Part shown: one piece after another, positions 6,991 through 14,373 of the stretch | Layout: each line of letters starts with the position of its first letter | Position numbering within the stretch: position 1 is the first letter of the stretch | Source: a virus | IMG/VR virus record: IMGVR_UViG_3300005915_001445 | Span: 1-21,347 of that record | Direction: 5' to 3' (one strand) | DNA: 21,347 nt | Notes under the pieces: model-generated | What the model saw: only the letters and a program-made list of their open reading frames with translations | Told to the model about the DNA's origin: nothing | Databases searched by the model: none | Position numbers and translations under genes: made by a program

Positions 6991-7009
6991 TCGCTCTGTT
7001 TTTTAAAAT

Positions 7010-7354
7010 TTAAAATGCGTCCTCTATAATTATTCCTTGCTTCGCTAAAGTGTTCAACACTTCCTCTAAATATCAACTGAACTCTGTCACTCATAATTCT
7101 TTTGTACTAGGCAATCATTCAACATCTCCTATTATTTTATGTTTGAAATAATAATGTAATTCTGTGGGACTGTGTCCTGTTTCCTTTGAAGCGATTGACA
7201 ACACCTTCCAATACTTAGAGTTCTGCTGTAAAGTGCGGTCTCAGTGACGCTTTATTTCAATAGAATACTGTCAATCCTTCCTAGTGGACAAATACACCTT
7301 TATATCATTATTGTTCGGCATTACTCCATTTTCTATCTGTTTCACAAAATACAT
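7010..7354 (-). CDS. NinB / Orf-like recombination protein (114 aa)
   Basis: The protein contains GDRTLQQNSKYWKVLSIASK, then ETGHSPTELHYYFKHKII, then STKELGVTEFSGYLEEVLNT and AKQGIIIEDAF. This order (R-x-x-QN-x-Y-W-x-V-L, T-G-x-S/T-x-E-x-H, STxEL-x-x-x-EF-x-x-YLE, G-I-x-I) is that of lambda NinB/Orf, an SSB-binding recombination mediator that loads recombinase. UGA encodes Gly at KDGQYS, RHGDRT, VEGLPS, ELGVTE and FSGYLE. A partner SSB with an acidic tail lies upstream at 8640-9380. Assignment is by motif order only. Confidence 0.75.
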
Positions 7355-7375
7355 CCTTATTATTTATTTATAAAA

Positions 7376-7744
7376 TTAATCTCACATATAAATATCTACT
7401 ATAAAATCTGTATATTCTCATTGTAAACATTCTATTTGCGTAGTATAATAATCCTCTATAAATTCCTCCCTACACCACTTATGTTTATCTACTCTTATTT
7501 CTCTTTTTAGTGCAGGTCTATCCCAATATCATCATCAATTTTTTTTAGTTCTTTTGGTCTCTATGGTCCGCTTAATATCTTTCCAATGTTTCCATAACTC
7601 TCTCTCATATTCTTTTTCCGTCAATCTATTTACCCATTTTTCTATAGAATCATAATATACACTAGATAACTCTTCTCAATATTTCTCTTGCCAATCTTCA
7701 ATTTCCATCTTATATTTATCCATCGAACATTTTTCAGATAACAT
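7376..7744 (-). CDS. Hypothetical protein, Trp/Lys/Glu-rich (122 aa)
   Basis: This is a helical, highly charged protein with many Trp residues: MEIEDWQEKYGEELSSVYYD, EYERELWKHWKDIKRTIETK, a three-glycine turn from UGA UGA UGA (KKNGGGYWDRP), and WCREEFIEDYY near the end. It finishes FIVDIYMGD. The UGA triplet argues against UGA=Trp, since three Trp followed by Tyr-Trp would be extraordinary, while NGGGYW is an ordinary turn. No family is recognised. Confidence 0.7.
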
Positions 7745-7775
7745 ATTAAACAATTAATAATTTAAAAAGAGTATA

Positions 7776-8072
7776 TTATACTTTCAGTAATATATTTAAA
7801 TCTTTATCTATTCGTCATGCATCTATAAATAATTCATATGGGTCACAGTGCGACTTCCTTAACACATCATCTGCTTTTATAGCTAATAATATTCTCTTCA
7901 TAACATCTTTTACATCCATTCTCTCAGTCCAATCTATATAACCTTCTAATTCCAATAAAAAATTAATATCCTCTATCGTAATAAGATAATCTTTTAAATC
8001 TCATTTAATTAAATCAAATAAACCAAATGATATATTTCTTAACTCTTTTGATAACATTATAGTTAATTCCAT
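7776..8072 (-). CDS. Hypothetical protein (98 aa)
   Basis: A mostly helical protein: MELTIMLSKELRNISFGLFD, LLELEGYIDWTERMDVKDVM and LLAIKADDVLRKSHCDPYEL, with an acidic bias. Two UGA codons (LIKGDLK and IDAGRIDKD) are Gly. It lies between the HNH gene and the Trp-rich gene with gaps of about 25-30 bp on both sides. No known domain is seen. Confidence 0.65.
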
Positions 8073-8097
8073 TTTGCTCTTGTTCAAATAAATAAAA

Positions 8098-8568
8098 TTA
8101 TTTTTTATAACAAATATTATTTTCTATATCTCTATTTTTACATTGTTCTTTAGGAGTAACCCATCTACAATTTTCTTTACAATAATTTCAATTATTATCA
8201 ATACGGTCTATTTGAGTTTGTCTATTTTCTTTTCATCAATTTTCATTCCAATGTGCCATATAACAATCTAACATATCACTATAAAAATGTTTGTAATCAT
8301 CCCATAATACCTTTATTCATCTTCAACCATATCTATGATAATTTCTTATATTTTTATTATAACACCTACTCATCATACTACTATAAATAACATTCAATCT
8401 TTTTTTAGGACTAGACCAATATCTTTTTTTATCTACTTCTTTACTTCTATTACTTCTAGCATAAGCTCTTTTGCACTCCTTACAAAAATTTAAATATCAA
8501 GATGGCATTTGTGGGTGCTTATAAAACTCTGACACTGGTTTCTCTTGTTGGCATTGTTTACATTTCAT
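8098..8568 (-). CDS. HNH homing-endonuclease-like protein with zinc ribbon (156 aa)
   Basis: A zinc ribbon is formed by C3-x2-C6 and C29-x2-C32. The core reads SSMMSRCYNKNIRNYHRYGG followed by RGIKVLWDDYKHFYSDM, then QIDRIDNNGNYCKENCRW and VTPKEQCKNR. This is the well-known phage/mobile HNH family with R-Y-G-G-R-G-I-x-V and I-D-R-I-D-x-x-G-x-Y...N-C-R-W. Three glycines of YGGRGIK and DNNGNY match the family, and two of the YGGRG glycines and that of NNGNY are UGA. Such proteins are usually free-standing homing or mobile nucleases inserted between replication genes. Catalytic activity is not certain. Confidence 0.85.
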
Positions 8569-8639
8569 CTTATAGATTTAACTAATAAAATATTATTCTA
8601 TCTAATAATATATTAATTAAAACTAATCGCAATACCATT

Positions 8640-9380
8640 TTAAAAGGGAAGTCAATTATCCTCTGTTTCTTTCGCTGCTTCTTTATGTTGTTTCTTTTCT
8701 TCTTCGCTTGGGTCATTTCAATCAGATGCTTTTGTAGGACTTTCATCTTCAATCGCTTCTGTATCTTTTTTCTTCTGTTCCATATCTTCTGTGTGGTCTA
8801 CTGTCACTTCATTGTCCTCTATATTAAAGGGTTTATCTTTTACTTCTCTTGTCAATCATTTTAAATATTCATCTAACTCCCCAATCTTACCTCTCAAAAA
8901 TTCATTCAATTCTGTTTTGTCTGTCACTTCTTTTCCATTGACAGTAACTTTTTTTGTCATTCATAATAAGAATTCCATTTCATACGCCCAGTTCATCATA
9001 TCGCCATTAGCAAATATTCCAATCCTTGCATACTCTCCTTTCTTGTACAAACTTAAAGTTAATTTCTCAAAATTACTTTCTGCTTCCATACCTCATACAA
9101 AAGAATTAATCGCACACATAGCAATATTAGTGAATGTTGTAGATACAACATACCTGTCTTGCTTGTCATCAATAAACTCCATTTGGATTGTTTCGTACTG
9201 ATTTTTCGCACTCTCTGGTCTGATTGTGATACCTACTAAATCTCAATTGAATTGTCAATTAGACTCTTGTGTCTTGTAGTTTTCAAAAACAGGTGCTTCT
9301 GTGACTCACTTAATACCATTAGCTTTAAGATTTAAATAAATCGCTGCTGTCTGGTTGTTGTCATCTCCTCATAGTCCCAT
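8640..9380 (-). CDS. Phage single-stranded DNA-binding protein, SSB-like (246 aa)
   Basis: A beta-rich N-terminal domain (about residues 10-150; LVGITIRPESAKNQYETIQM, EKLTLSLYKKGEYARIGIF) could be an OB-type fold. A Lys/Glu/Asp-rich linker follows, and the end is ETEDNGLPF. An acidic tail closing in -PF is the protein-interaction tip of SSBs (E. coli DDDIPF; T7 gp2.5 acidic tail plus Phe). The role would be to coat replicating ssDNA and recruit partners such as the NinB-like protein and exonuclease beside it. UGA supplies many Gly, including NGLPF. Overall sequence similarity to classical SSB is not evident, so the call rests on tail, context and composition. Confidence 0.68.
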
Positions 9381-9413
9381 TGTAATATAAATTAGATAAT
9401 AAAAACGATTAGT

Positions 9414-10049
9414 TTATAACAAAACTTTCTTCAACTTATCATATATTTTTATTGTTGCCTCTACATCTGCTTCACAATAATTCTTAACTTTCTCTATATC
9501 AAATTCTTTTGAAAAGTAAAATTCTCAAATATTGTTTCATTGTATTTCTCCCTTAGGTGATTGTATATCTAATACTTCACATACAACTCCTAAACTTGCT
9601 GTCATTCAACCACCAAACTTCCATATCTCCATAACATCTACACACTCTAATTCCCAAGGTTTCTTTCAATGATTATTTATTTCTTTAGGTACGCTATCCA
9701 TTCATCTTATTACTGCCCTCTTACATATGAAAGGCATATCAAATCGTTTTATATTATATCACGCCAAAGTGTTTCATTCAATTGCTTTAAAAAAACTTTT
9801 TAGAATATCTAACTCGGCTCACATCAAGGTTTTGATTTTGATTTCAGTACCTACAATGTATCATAAACTTATGCAAAGGATTTTTGAAAACTCTGCATAA
9901 AGTCCTGCTCTTTTACGAAAGTATGAACTATGGGTTTCTGATTGTGGCATATCTTTACAATATCTTTCTTTCCAAAGCTCTCTAAGTTCTAGAGGCATTT
10001 CATTCAATTGTACTACTGGTGCTGTTTCAATGTCGAAAAATAATAACAT
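9414..10049 (-). CDS. DEDDy 3'-5' exonuclease, PolB-associated type (211 aa)
   Basis: Motif I is FFDIETAP (D6, E8). Motif II lies in TLAGYNIKRFDMPFICKRAV (N99, D104). Motif III is Y191-C-E-A-D195, giving the DEDDy arrangement. KILCISLGYI and SPKGEIQGNNIGEFYF match conserved blocks of the predicted 3'-5' exonuclease family related to the DNA polymerase B proofreading domain. UGA falls on the Gly of ISLGYI, LAGYNIK and EIQGNN. Under the standard code only the first 62 residues are read. It would trim or proofread DNA ends during phage replication. No polymerase domain is fused. It starts 34 bp upstream of the SSB-like gene. Confidence 0.88.
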
Positions 10050-10076
10050 CCCGCTCTTGTTGTAAAAAATTAAAAA

Positions 10077-10274
10077 CTATTTATTTATTTGTAATTCTAC
10101 ATCTCAATACTCTACCTCATTAATATCTAACCAAACTTGTAAATATTTTTTAAATGTTAGTCACCATTTTGTATTCTCCCAATTAATATATATTCATTGA
10201 AATTTTCTATAAGATAAATTGGGTGCATATTCCTTTCTCAACTGCTCTAAATACAATAATGATTTTCTTTTCAT
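10077..10274 (-). CDS. Hypothetical protein, first gene after promoter P2 (65 aa)
   Basis: The protein starts MKRKSLLYLEQLRKEYAPNL, continues SYRKFQGIYINWENTKWGLT and ends VELQINK. Three UGA codons are Gly (FQGIY, KWGLT, EYGDV). It begins about 30 nt downstream of the P2 -10 box, with an in-frame alternative ATG two codons upstream (10280, MFMKRK). The candidate long form of the first gene after P3 also begins MKRK (ATGAAAAGAAAA), which hints at a shared early-gene start. Function unknown. Confidence 0.65.
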
Positions 10275-10300
10275 AAACATATACTAAACATTTAAAACAT

Positions 10301-10349
10301 TAATTTTATATATTTTTCAAATACGATTGCAAGGGCTTTTTGATATACC
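10301..10349 (-). promoter_or_regulatory. Promoter P2 with conserved upstream block
   Basis: TTGCAA (10327-10332), a 16-bp spacer and TATAAA (10305-10310) on the minus strand, inside a 49-bp block that matches P1 at 45 positions. It precedes the exonuclease-SSB-recombination operon. Confidence 0.75.
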
Positions 10350-10471
10350 ACTTGTGCTATTTATTTTACTATTCATAATATAAATGGTGGCTATTTATAC
10401 GACTGCAGTTATATAAATACTTACGAGCCTAGTTCTATCGCAACGACCAAAAAAAGACTACCACTATTTAT
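10350..10471. other. Intergenic region before P2
   Basis: These 122 bp lie between the four-helix-bundle gene stop and P2. They hold the less A/T-rich stretch CTGCAGTCGTATAAATAG (minus strand) and a T7 run in GTCTTTTTTTGG that could end the upstream operon, but no convincing terminator stem or gene. Confidence 0.4.
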
Positions 10472-10840
10472 TTATTTTTGTTCTGTTTCAAAATTTGGTT
10501 TTTTAAGTTTCCAAGATATTTTTTGAAATATATCTGCTAACTCCTTACATTCAGAATATATTTCTTTTACTATTTTTTTATTATCTTTTGTTGTTTCATT
10601 TAAAAGTTCTAACCAATATTGTGCTGCTTGTAGATGTGATTTGCACATATTAATCCCATAAGAAAATGTTTTTTTTGTTGTAGCAACATTTGCAACTGCA
10701 TATTCCGCTCCTGCATTTGTACTACACTCAACGCATCTATCTATTGTGTTGCGATTTATAATATTAATTGGCAATCATTGTGCCATCTCAATCACACTTT
10801 TACTGAATTGAAATAATCTAGTTTGTAATTCTGCTTTCAT
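10472..10840 (-). CDS. Four-helix-bundle protein of the S23/Avd type (122 aa)
   Basis: The protein runs LQTRLFQFSKSVIEMAQGLP, CVECSTNAGAEYAVANVATT, KKTFSYGINMCKSHLQAAQY and WLELLNETTK. These blocks match the four-helix-bundle family that includes proteins of 23S rRNA intervening sequences (S23) and the DGR accessory protein Avd (GANY-x-EA...K...A-x-E-x-x-YWLELL). Members form pentameric barrels that bind nucleic acid. The single UGA is Gly in MAQGLPINI; the start at 10840 puts a full first helix in place. No reverse transcriptase or rRNA is nearby, so its role here is unknown. Confidence 0.78.
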
Positions 10841-10867
10841 ATTTGATATGTTTTGAAAAAATAAAAA

Positions 10868-11089
10868 CTAATCGTCTTGACTGCGTAATAATGTTTCTTT
10901 GGTAGGTGCTGATTTGATATGTGCTAATGCAACCTCTAATCATCTGACAAACCCATACTCAAATAAATCACTTGTAGAATCTACATCAAAAGGAATTGAT
11001 TTAAAATCTTTATATTCTTTCTCAACTCTCTTAAATTCTTTTTTTGCTTCAACAAGTTCTTTTTGAATATATCTCTTGATTGTTTTCAT
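10868..11089 (-). CDS. Hypothetical helical protein (73 aa)
   Basis: A Lys/Glu-rich helix MKTIKRYIQKELVEAKKEFK is followed by FKSIPFDVDSTSDLFEYGFV, then RGLEVALAHIKSAPTKETLL. One UGA is Gly (VRGLEVA). It is 27 bp upstream of the four-helix-bundle gene. It looks like a small two-helix accessory protein; no family is recognised. Confidence 0.65.
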
Positions 11090-11117
11090 AATAATAAGTG
11101 TAAAAAGGTGAAAAGGT

Positions 11118-11273
11118 TTATATTATTTTAATTTCTTGACTTTCTTTTTTTTCTTGTTGTCGGTTTCAAAGTTTTTCTGCTTTCCTTACTGCTTCTTCCA
11201 TACTTTCAGCTTTAATTATTTGTAAAAGCGTTTCTCAATAGTTTCCGTAGTCTTTTATAAGTCGTGTTTTCAT
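11118..11273 (-). CDS. Small hypothetical protein (51 aa)
   Basis: The product starts MKTRLIKDYGNYGETLLQII, continues KAESMEEAVRKAEKLGNRQQ and ends in a Lys/Glu tail. Both UGA codons are Gly. The AESMEEAVRKAEKLGN stretch resembles the helix of small phage proteins of the HicB-like or DUF type, but this is too weak for a name. It lies in a run of small genes with 20-30 bp gaps. Confidence 0.6.
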
Positions 11274-11297
11274 AGGTAAATAGTAAGAATATAAAAA

Positions 11298-11480
11298 TTA
11301 GTCTTCTTTTTTGTCCCAATTTTCTAAAAACACTTTTGCTTCTTTGTACTTCTTCATTGAGGGTGTTTCTGTTTTCCTACGCTTTTCCATTGATTTCAAT
11401 TTCCTGTTTACTAACTGCAATAACATTTCTTGTGGTGTCTGGTCTACTAATTTTTTCTTTGTTTCTTTTACTTGTTCCAT
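11298..11480 (-). CDS. Small basic protein (60 aa)
   Basis: A Lys/Glu-rich helical protein: MEQVKETKKKLVDQTPQEML, then LQLVNRKLKSMEKRRKTETP and SMKKYKEAKVFLENWDKKED. It has no UGA. It is probably a small cytoplasmic or nucleic-acid-associated accessory protein. No domain is known. Confidence 0.6.
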   Translation of the reverse strand: MEQVKETKKKLVDQTPQEMLLQLVNRKLKSMEKRRKTETPSMKKYKEAKVFLENWDKKED

Positions 11481-11509
11481 AATAAATATAATTTAAATAA
11501 TAAAAATAA

Positions 11510-11695
11510 CTATTCGTATTGTTCTTTTAGCTTCTTATATGAATACTCATAATTTTTATCTACAATGTCGTCTATTATTGTTTGTATTTCTTTTGGTGTT
11601 CGTCCTTCGTTTTCTGCATCTAACTTAAACATTGTTTTTACTTCCTGGACTTTATCCCCAAACTTGTGCATAAATGGCTCTTTAATTTTTTTCAT
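11510..11695 (-). CDS. Small hypothetical protein (61 aa)
   Basis: The start is placed at MKKIKEPFMHKFGDKVQEVK because an A/T-rich leader precedes it. An upstream in-frame ATG at 11743 would overlap the DUF2958-like gene and add a hydrophobic, intergenic-looking N-terminus. The rest reads FKLDAENEGRTPKEIQTIID followed by DIVDKNYEYSYKKLKEQYE. It has no UGA. Function unknown. Confidence 0.6.
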   Translation of the reverse strand: MKKIKEPFMHKFGDKVQEVKTMFKLDAENEGRTPKEIQTIIDDIVDKNYEYSYKKLKEQYE

Positions 11696-11721
11696 AAGAA
11701 TTATATAAATAATATAAAATA

Positions 11722-12033
11722 CTAATCTGTTGGATATATTCATTCAATGAAATTTTTTAATTTATCAATCTCACATACTTTTTTAGGTGTCCAATACAAA
11801 TCTCTTTCTACTTTACCTGTGCTTTCAAGTTCTGCTAAACCGAAATCTCAATATTCTGTATCATGTCATATCACTATGCCAAAAAATATTTTAGGCACTT
11901 TGTCATATTCTAATACATACCAATCTCGACCTCAATAGAAATAATGAGCATAACATATAGCATCTCCTTTCAATCAATCTTGACTATGATAAAGGGGCAA
12001 TGTTTTCTCTAAGGCTTTTGTCATCATCTTCAT
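11722..12033 (-). CDS. DUF2958-like protein (103 aa)
   Basis: LPLYHSQDGLKGDAICYAHY, RDWYVLEYDKVPKIFFGIVI, GHDTEYGDFGLAELESTGKV and ERDLYWTPKKVCEI follow the order of DUF2958 proteins (LP.LY...A-K/H-F...W-Y..E-x-D...FFG-x-V-x-G...E-x-G-x-F-x-L-x-ELE...ERDL.F.P..L-x-E-I). That family is common on plasmids and phages; its function is unknown. UGA codons give Gly at QDGLK, FYGGRD, VIGHDT and EYGDFG. At 103 aa it matches the family length. Confidence 0.8.
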
Positions 12034-12045
12034 CTTTGAAATATT

Positions 12046-12273
12046 TTAAACAATAAAATTATTATGTGTAAAAATAACACTTTGTATAATATTAATTTTA
12101 GGATTTTTTACTTTTAATATATTTGTAAGTTCATAATAAAAATCGCTCCAATCTCTATCTCCATGCTGATAATCATATTCTAAATCTCTATATGCTTTTT
12201 TAAAATCTATATAATGTACTCATTCAATAACCATATAACAATCTTCATCATCTTTAAATATAAACTTTCCCAT
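12046..12273 (-). CDS. Hypothetical acidic protein (75 aa)
   Basis: The protein starts MGKFIFKDDEDCYMVIEGVH, continues YRDLEYDYQHGDRDWSDFYY and ends INIIQSVIFTHNNFIV. The one UGA (VIEGVHY) is Gly. Asp/Tyr-rich, short and probably globular. It ends 13 bp before the DUF2958-like start. No family is recognised. Confidence 0.62.
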
Positions 12274-12298
12274 TTTAATATAATTTATAATTTAAAAA

Positions 12299-12496
12299 CT
12301 ACAATGAAACATATCCTAATCACTCTACAAATATTTTTCAATCTGCCCTAGCGTTCAATCTCTTCTTCCTCACCCAATTTTTTACTTTTCATTCTAATGT
12401 CATTTGCATTTCTTCAAACCTTTCATTCTTTACTATCTCACCTGTAATGAAATCTCTATCATGTATATCTGTAAGCGGTGCATTTATTCTTTTCAT
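12299..12496 (-). CDS. Small basic hypothetical protein (65 aa)
   Basis: The protein starts MKRINAPLTDIHDRDFITGE, continues IVKNERFEEMQMTLEGKVKN and ends NARADGKIFVEGLGYVSL. Three UGA codons are Gly (LEGKV, ADGKI, VEGLG). WVRKKRLNARADGK is strongly basic. It may bind nucleic acid; no family is recognised. Confidence 0.62.
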
Positions 12497-12526
12497 CTTA
12501 ATATAGATTTGGAATATAAAACCTTA

Positions 12527-12601
12527 TTAATCCATCATTTCTTCTAATGTTTCTATACTTGCATAATCATCTCATAAATCATTTATTAAATCTTCAATCA
12601 T
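12527..12601 (-). CDS. Possible 24-aa acidic peptide
   Basis: A 25-codon frame with ATG start reads MIEDLINDLGDDYASIETLE and ends EMMD, with one UGA as Gly. It is acidic and helical and sits in an otherwise empty 143-bp gap of the operon. Its size makes it uncertain. Confidence 0.4.
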
Positions 12602-12639
12602 TTCAATACCTTCAAATAATAAAACCTTTACTTAAAATC

Positions 12640-12909
12640 TTATTTTTTACTTGGTAAGAAATATGGAAGTGAATTTATTATTTTATTATACAAATCATCT
12701 ATTTCGAATGAATAAGGATAATTTACTATAAGCCCTTGGTCAAATAGACCTAATAAATATCAATACAACATTTTTCCTTGTTGCTCTTTTGTTCAAAGAA
12801 ATGTATTGGCTCAAATCATTAAATCATAATTTCCTGCTTCTGTTCCGAATTCGATTGTGTTTCCGTTTGTAAGATGTAATGTGAATGCTGCTAATTTTGG
12901 TGTGTTCAT
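12640..12909 (-). CDS. Hypothetical protein, first gene after promoter P3 (89 aa)
   Basis: The protein starts MNTPKLAAFTLHLTNGNTIE, continues FGTEAGNYDLMIGANTFLGT and ends INSLPYFLPSKK. UGA codons give Gly at MIGANT, FLGTKE and LYGYLL. The sequence looks like a small alpha/beta protein. The start at 12909 leaves a leader of about 45 nt after P3; an in-frame ATG at 12948 would add MKRKGFILFILIQ but lies within about 7 nt of the predicted transcription start. Function unknown. Confidence 0.65.
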
Positions 12910-12960
12910 TTGAATAAGAATAAATAAAATAAAACCTTTTCTTTTCATTTTGATAACTAG

Positions 12961-13002
12961 ATACTATATTTTTCAAATACAATTGCAAGGTCTTTTTGAT
13001 AT
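12961..13002 (-). promoter_or_regulatory. Promoter P3
   Basis: TTGCAA (12983-12988), a 16-bp spacer and TAGTAT (12961-12966) on the minus strand. The core TTGTATTTGAAAAATAT and the upstream ATATCAAAAAG are shared with P1 and P2; the -10 box differs. Upstream, 13003-13086 is non-coding and low-complexity, with repeated TTTTATG on the plus strand. Confidence 0.65.
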
Positions 13003-13086
13003 TTACTCCCACTTCTTGTATATTATATATATAGTATATTTTATGTATGTTTTATGTTTGGTTTGATGTTATGTACTAATTGGGTT

Positions 13087-13647
13087 TTATGTGGTTATTG
13101 GGTTATATGAATAATAACCATCCTTCTCCTTTTGAATAGGGGCTTTGGTCAATACTTCAATGATTTGTTCGACACCCATCGTCTTACATAATACCCTTGC
13201 ATTGTTTTTTCATCTCACCAATATGCCTCTGTTTTCAAATAACTCTGCTATCAATTTATACTTACTATTATCACAAACAATCTCCTTCAAAAACTCTTTA
13301 TTTCCGAATGCCCTATATTTCATTATAAAGGCAATCAATTTCGAAATGGGTATATTATACAATTCCGGCTCTGTTTCTTCTGTATACGATTTTTCACTAC
13401 GAACAGACCGCTTAATACTCATCATATTTCTGGTTATATCGTCCATGAATACGAATAGATTGAACAATACAAACAACTTAGGAAACAAATAATTCTGATG
13501 TACTATGATTAGGTATGCTAAATCACTATTTATTATCACCACACTAAATAAAATAAAGGCAATTATTTTGTAGCATTGCAATACTTTCCTTTTGTAATTT
13601 GTTCTCTCTAACCATTTCAAGAACTTCTTGTAGAGGATTTGTTTCAT
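13087..13647 (-). CDS. Membrane protein with soluble C-terminal domain (186 aa)
   Basis: A basic N-terminus (MKQILYKKFLKWLERTNYKR) precedes two membrane segments (IIAFILFSVVII and LFPKLFVLFNLFVF). The soluble part has KLIAFIMKYRAFGNKEFLKE, then YKLIAELFENRGILVRGKNN and ARVLCKTMGVEQ, which looks like a winged-helix segment (ENRGILVRGKNNARVL). UGA at LVRGKNN is Gly and adds 41 residues. The gene overlaps the upstream 94-aa frame by 104 bp at the chosen start, which is unusual for this window, and its frame is open further upstream to a TAA near 13720. The N-terminus, or a frameshift fusion, is therefore uncertain. Confidence 0.65.
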
Positions 13648-13828
13648 TGTGTAGTGGTAAAATAAATAAAAGATTAATTGAAGTTTGTAATCTGTGTACT
13701 GTTTGCATTTTCTTATCCCGCCTTTTTAATAGGACAGATGCTCTTGTGACTTTCTCACAATGGAGATAATTAAGCCATAGCTCTTTTGCTTCTGTGCGAA
13801 GTCTTTTTAAAATTTGTTCTTGTTTCAT
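13544..13828 (-). CDS. Hypothetical helical protein (94 aa), first gene after promoter P4
   Basis: The protein starts MKQEQILKRLRTEAKELWLN, continues YLHCEKVTRASVLLKRRDKK and NPLQEVLEMVRENKLQKESI, and ends NCLYFI at a TAG. It has no UGA. It begins about 45 nt after the predicted P4 transcription start. The basic helical character would suit a regulator or nucleic-acid binder. Its last 104 bp overlap the next gene in the +1 frame, and both frames look protein-like there. Confidence 0.6.
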   Translation of the reverse strand: MKQEQILKRLRTEAKELWLNYLHCEKVTRASVLLKRRDKKMQTVHRLQTSINLLFILPLHNETNPLQEVLEMVRENKLQKESIAMLQNNCLYFI

Positions 13829-13876
13829 CTTGTAATGTGTAAAAGATTAAAAGGTAGTATTCATAACTACACTCTG

Positions 13877-13904
13877 ATTATAATTGATTTTCAAAATAAT
13901 GCAA
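13877..13904 (-). promoter_or_regulatory. Promoter P4
   Basis: TTGCAT (13899-13904), a 16-bp spacer containing TTTTGAAAA, and a perfect TATAAT (13877-13882) on the minus strand. It drives the 13544-13828 gene. Confidence 0.75.
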
Positions 13905-13930
13905 ATTTTCACCGACTTTTTTCTTTTAAC

Positions 13931-13957
13931 AAAAAAAAGCTCAATTAAGAGCCTTTT
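13931..13957 (-). terminator. Intrinsic terminator
   Basis: The minus strand reads AAAAGGCTC TTAATT GAGC followed by eight T. The GCTC/GAGC stem extends through A-T pairs. It ends the small RNA that starts near 14000 and insulates P4 from upstream transcription. Confidence 0.8.
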
Positions 13958-14000
13958 CCAATATTCCTAGCTTTGAAACATCTGAGGGTTTTGATATATC
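13931..14000 (-). ncRNA. Candidate small RNA, about 70 nt
   Basis: It is bounded by promoter P5 and the terminator at 13931-13957, with no open reading frame of note. Near its 5' end it contains UCAAAACCCUC (13984-13994), the exact complement of GAGGGUUUUGA in the larger RNA upstream (14142-14152). It could regulate that RNA by base-pairing. No known RNA family is recognised. Confidence 0.6.
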
Positions 14001-14006
14001 TATGCT

Positions 14007-14034
14007 ACTATAGATTTCTTTTAATTGATTGCAA
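14007..14034 (-). promoter_or_regulatory. Promoter P5
   Basis: TTGCAA (14029-14034), a 16-bp spacer and TATAGT (14007-14012) on the minus strand. It lies 50 bp upstream of the small-RNA terminator and has no gene behind it. Confidence 0.7.
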
Positions 14035-14108
14035 GTGATTTTTTTTATATAAATCAATTGTCTTTCCCAGTAAGATATTATCTATTATTCATTAAATAAT
14101 ATATTTTT

Positions 14109-14367
14109 AAAAACTTTTTCTCAGAAGAAAGATTAGTGGGTTCAAAACCCTCTAGTATAATGAGTAAAAATTTCTATGTACTTTAAAGAGATAATGAAAA
14201 AGATACTATCTGCTTATAAAGCATACTCCTTACACTAGAAGTTGATTGACCCACTCACTAATAAGGTTAGTACTCCCCTACATAGTCGTCTCTTTTGGAT
14301 TTCTCTTTTTCCCATTGTCAGACTGAGTGTCGTGATGAAGACCCTCTAAACTTATCACATTTAATTC
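14109..14367 (-). ncRNA. Candidate structured non-coding RNA, about 260 nt
   Basis: The interval between promoter P6 and a weak terminator (stem 14114-14131, then five T) has no plausible reading frame but strong folding potential. A 12-bp helix joins 14230-14241 with 14149-14160. It is continued by a second helix of about 10 bp, with one bulge, between 14246-14255 and 14135-14145. TGCTT-TAT-AAGCA forms a hairpin inside. Near the 5' end GTGATAAG pairs with CTTcATCAC. UAGAGGGU occurs twice, near both ends. The base composition is less A/T-rich than nearby gaps. I do not recognise RNase P, tmRNA, 6S or an intron. Confidence 0.6.
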
Positions 14368-14373
14368 TGCACT

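Noticed and set aside
10472-10840. Diversity-generating retroelement in this window
   Set aside because: Only an Avd/S23-like protein is present; no reverse transcriptase frame and no template/variable repeat pair was found.
12824-13012. Minus-strand ORF of 62 aa starting at 13012
   Set aside because: It runs across promoter P3 in a different frame from the 12640-12909 gene and shows no protein-like pattern.
14131-14160. tRNA on the plus strand (GGGTTCAAAACCC looks like a T-arm; TCA triplet nearby)
   Set aside because: The position-33 base before the TCA would be C instead of U, the stems are imperfect, and no D-arm or matching acceptor strand is present. The same bases form the helix of the minus-strand RNA.
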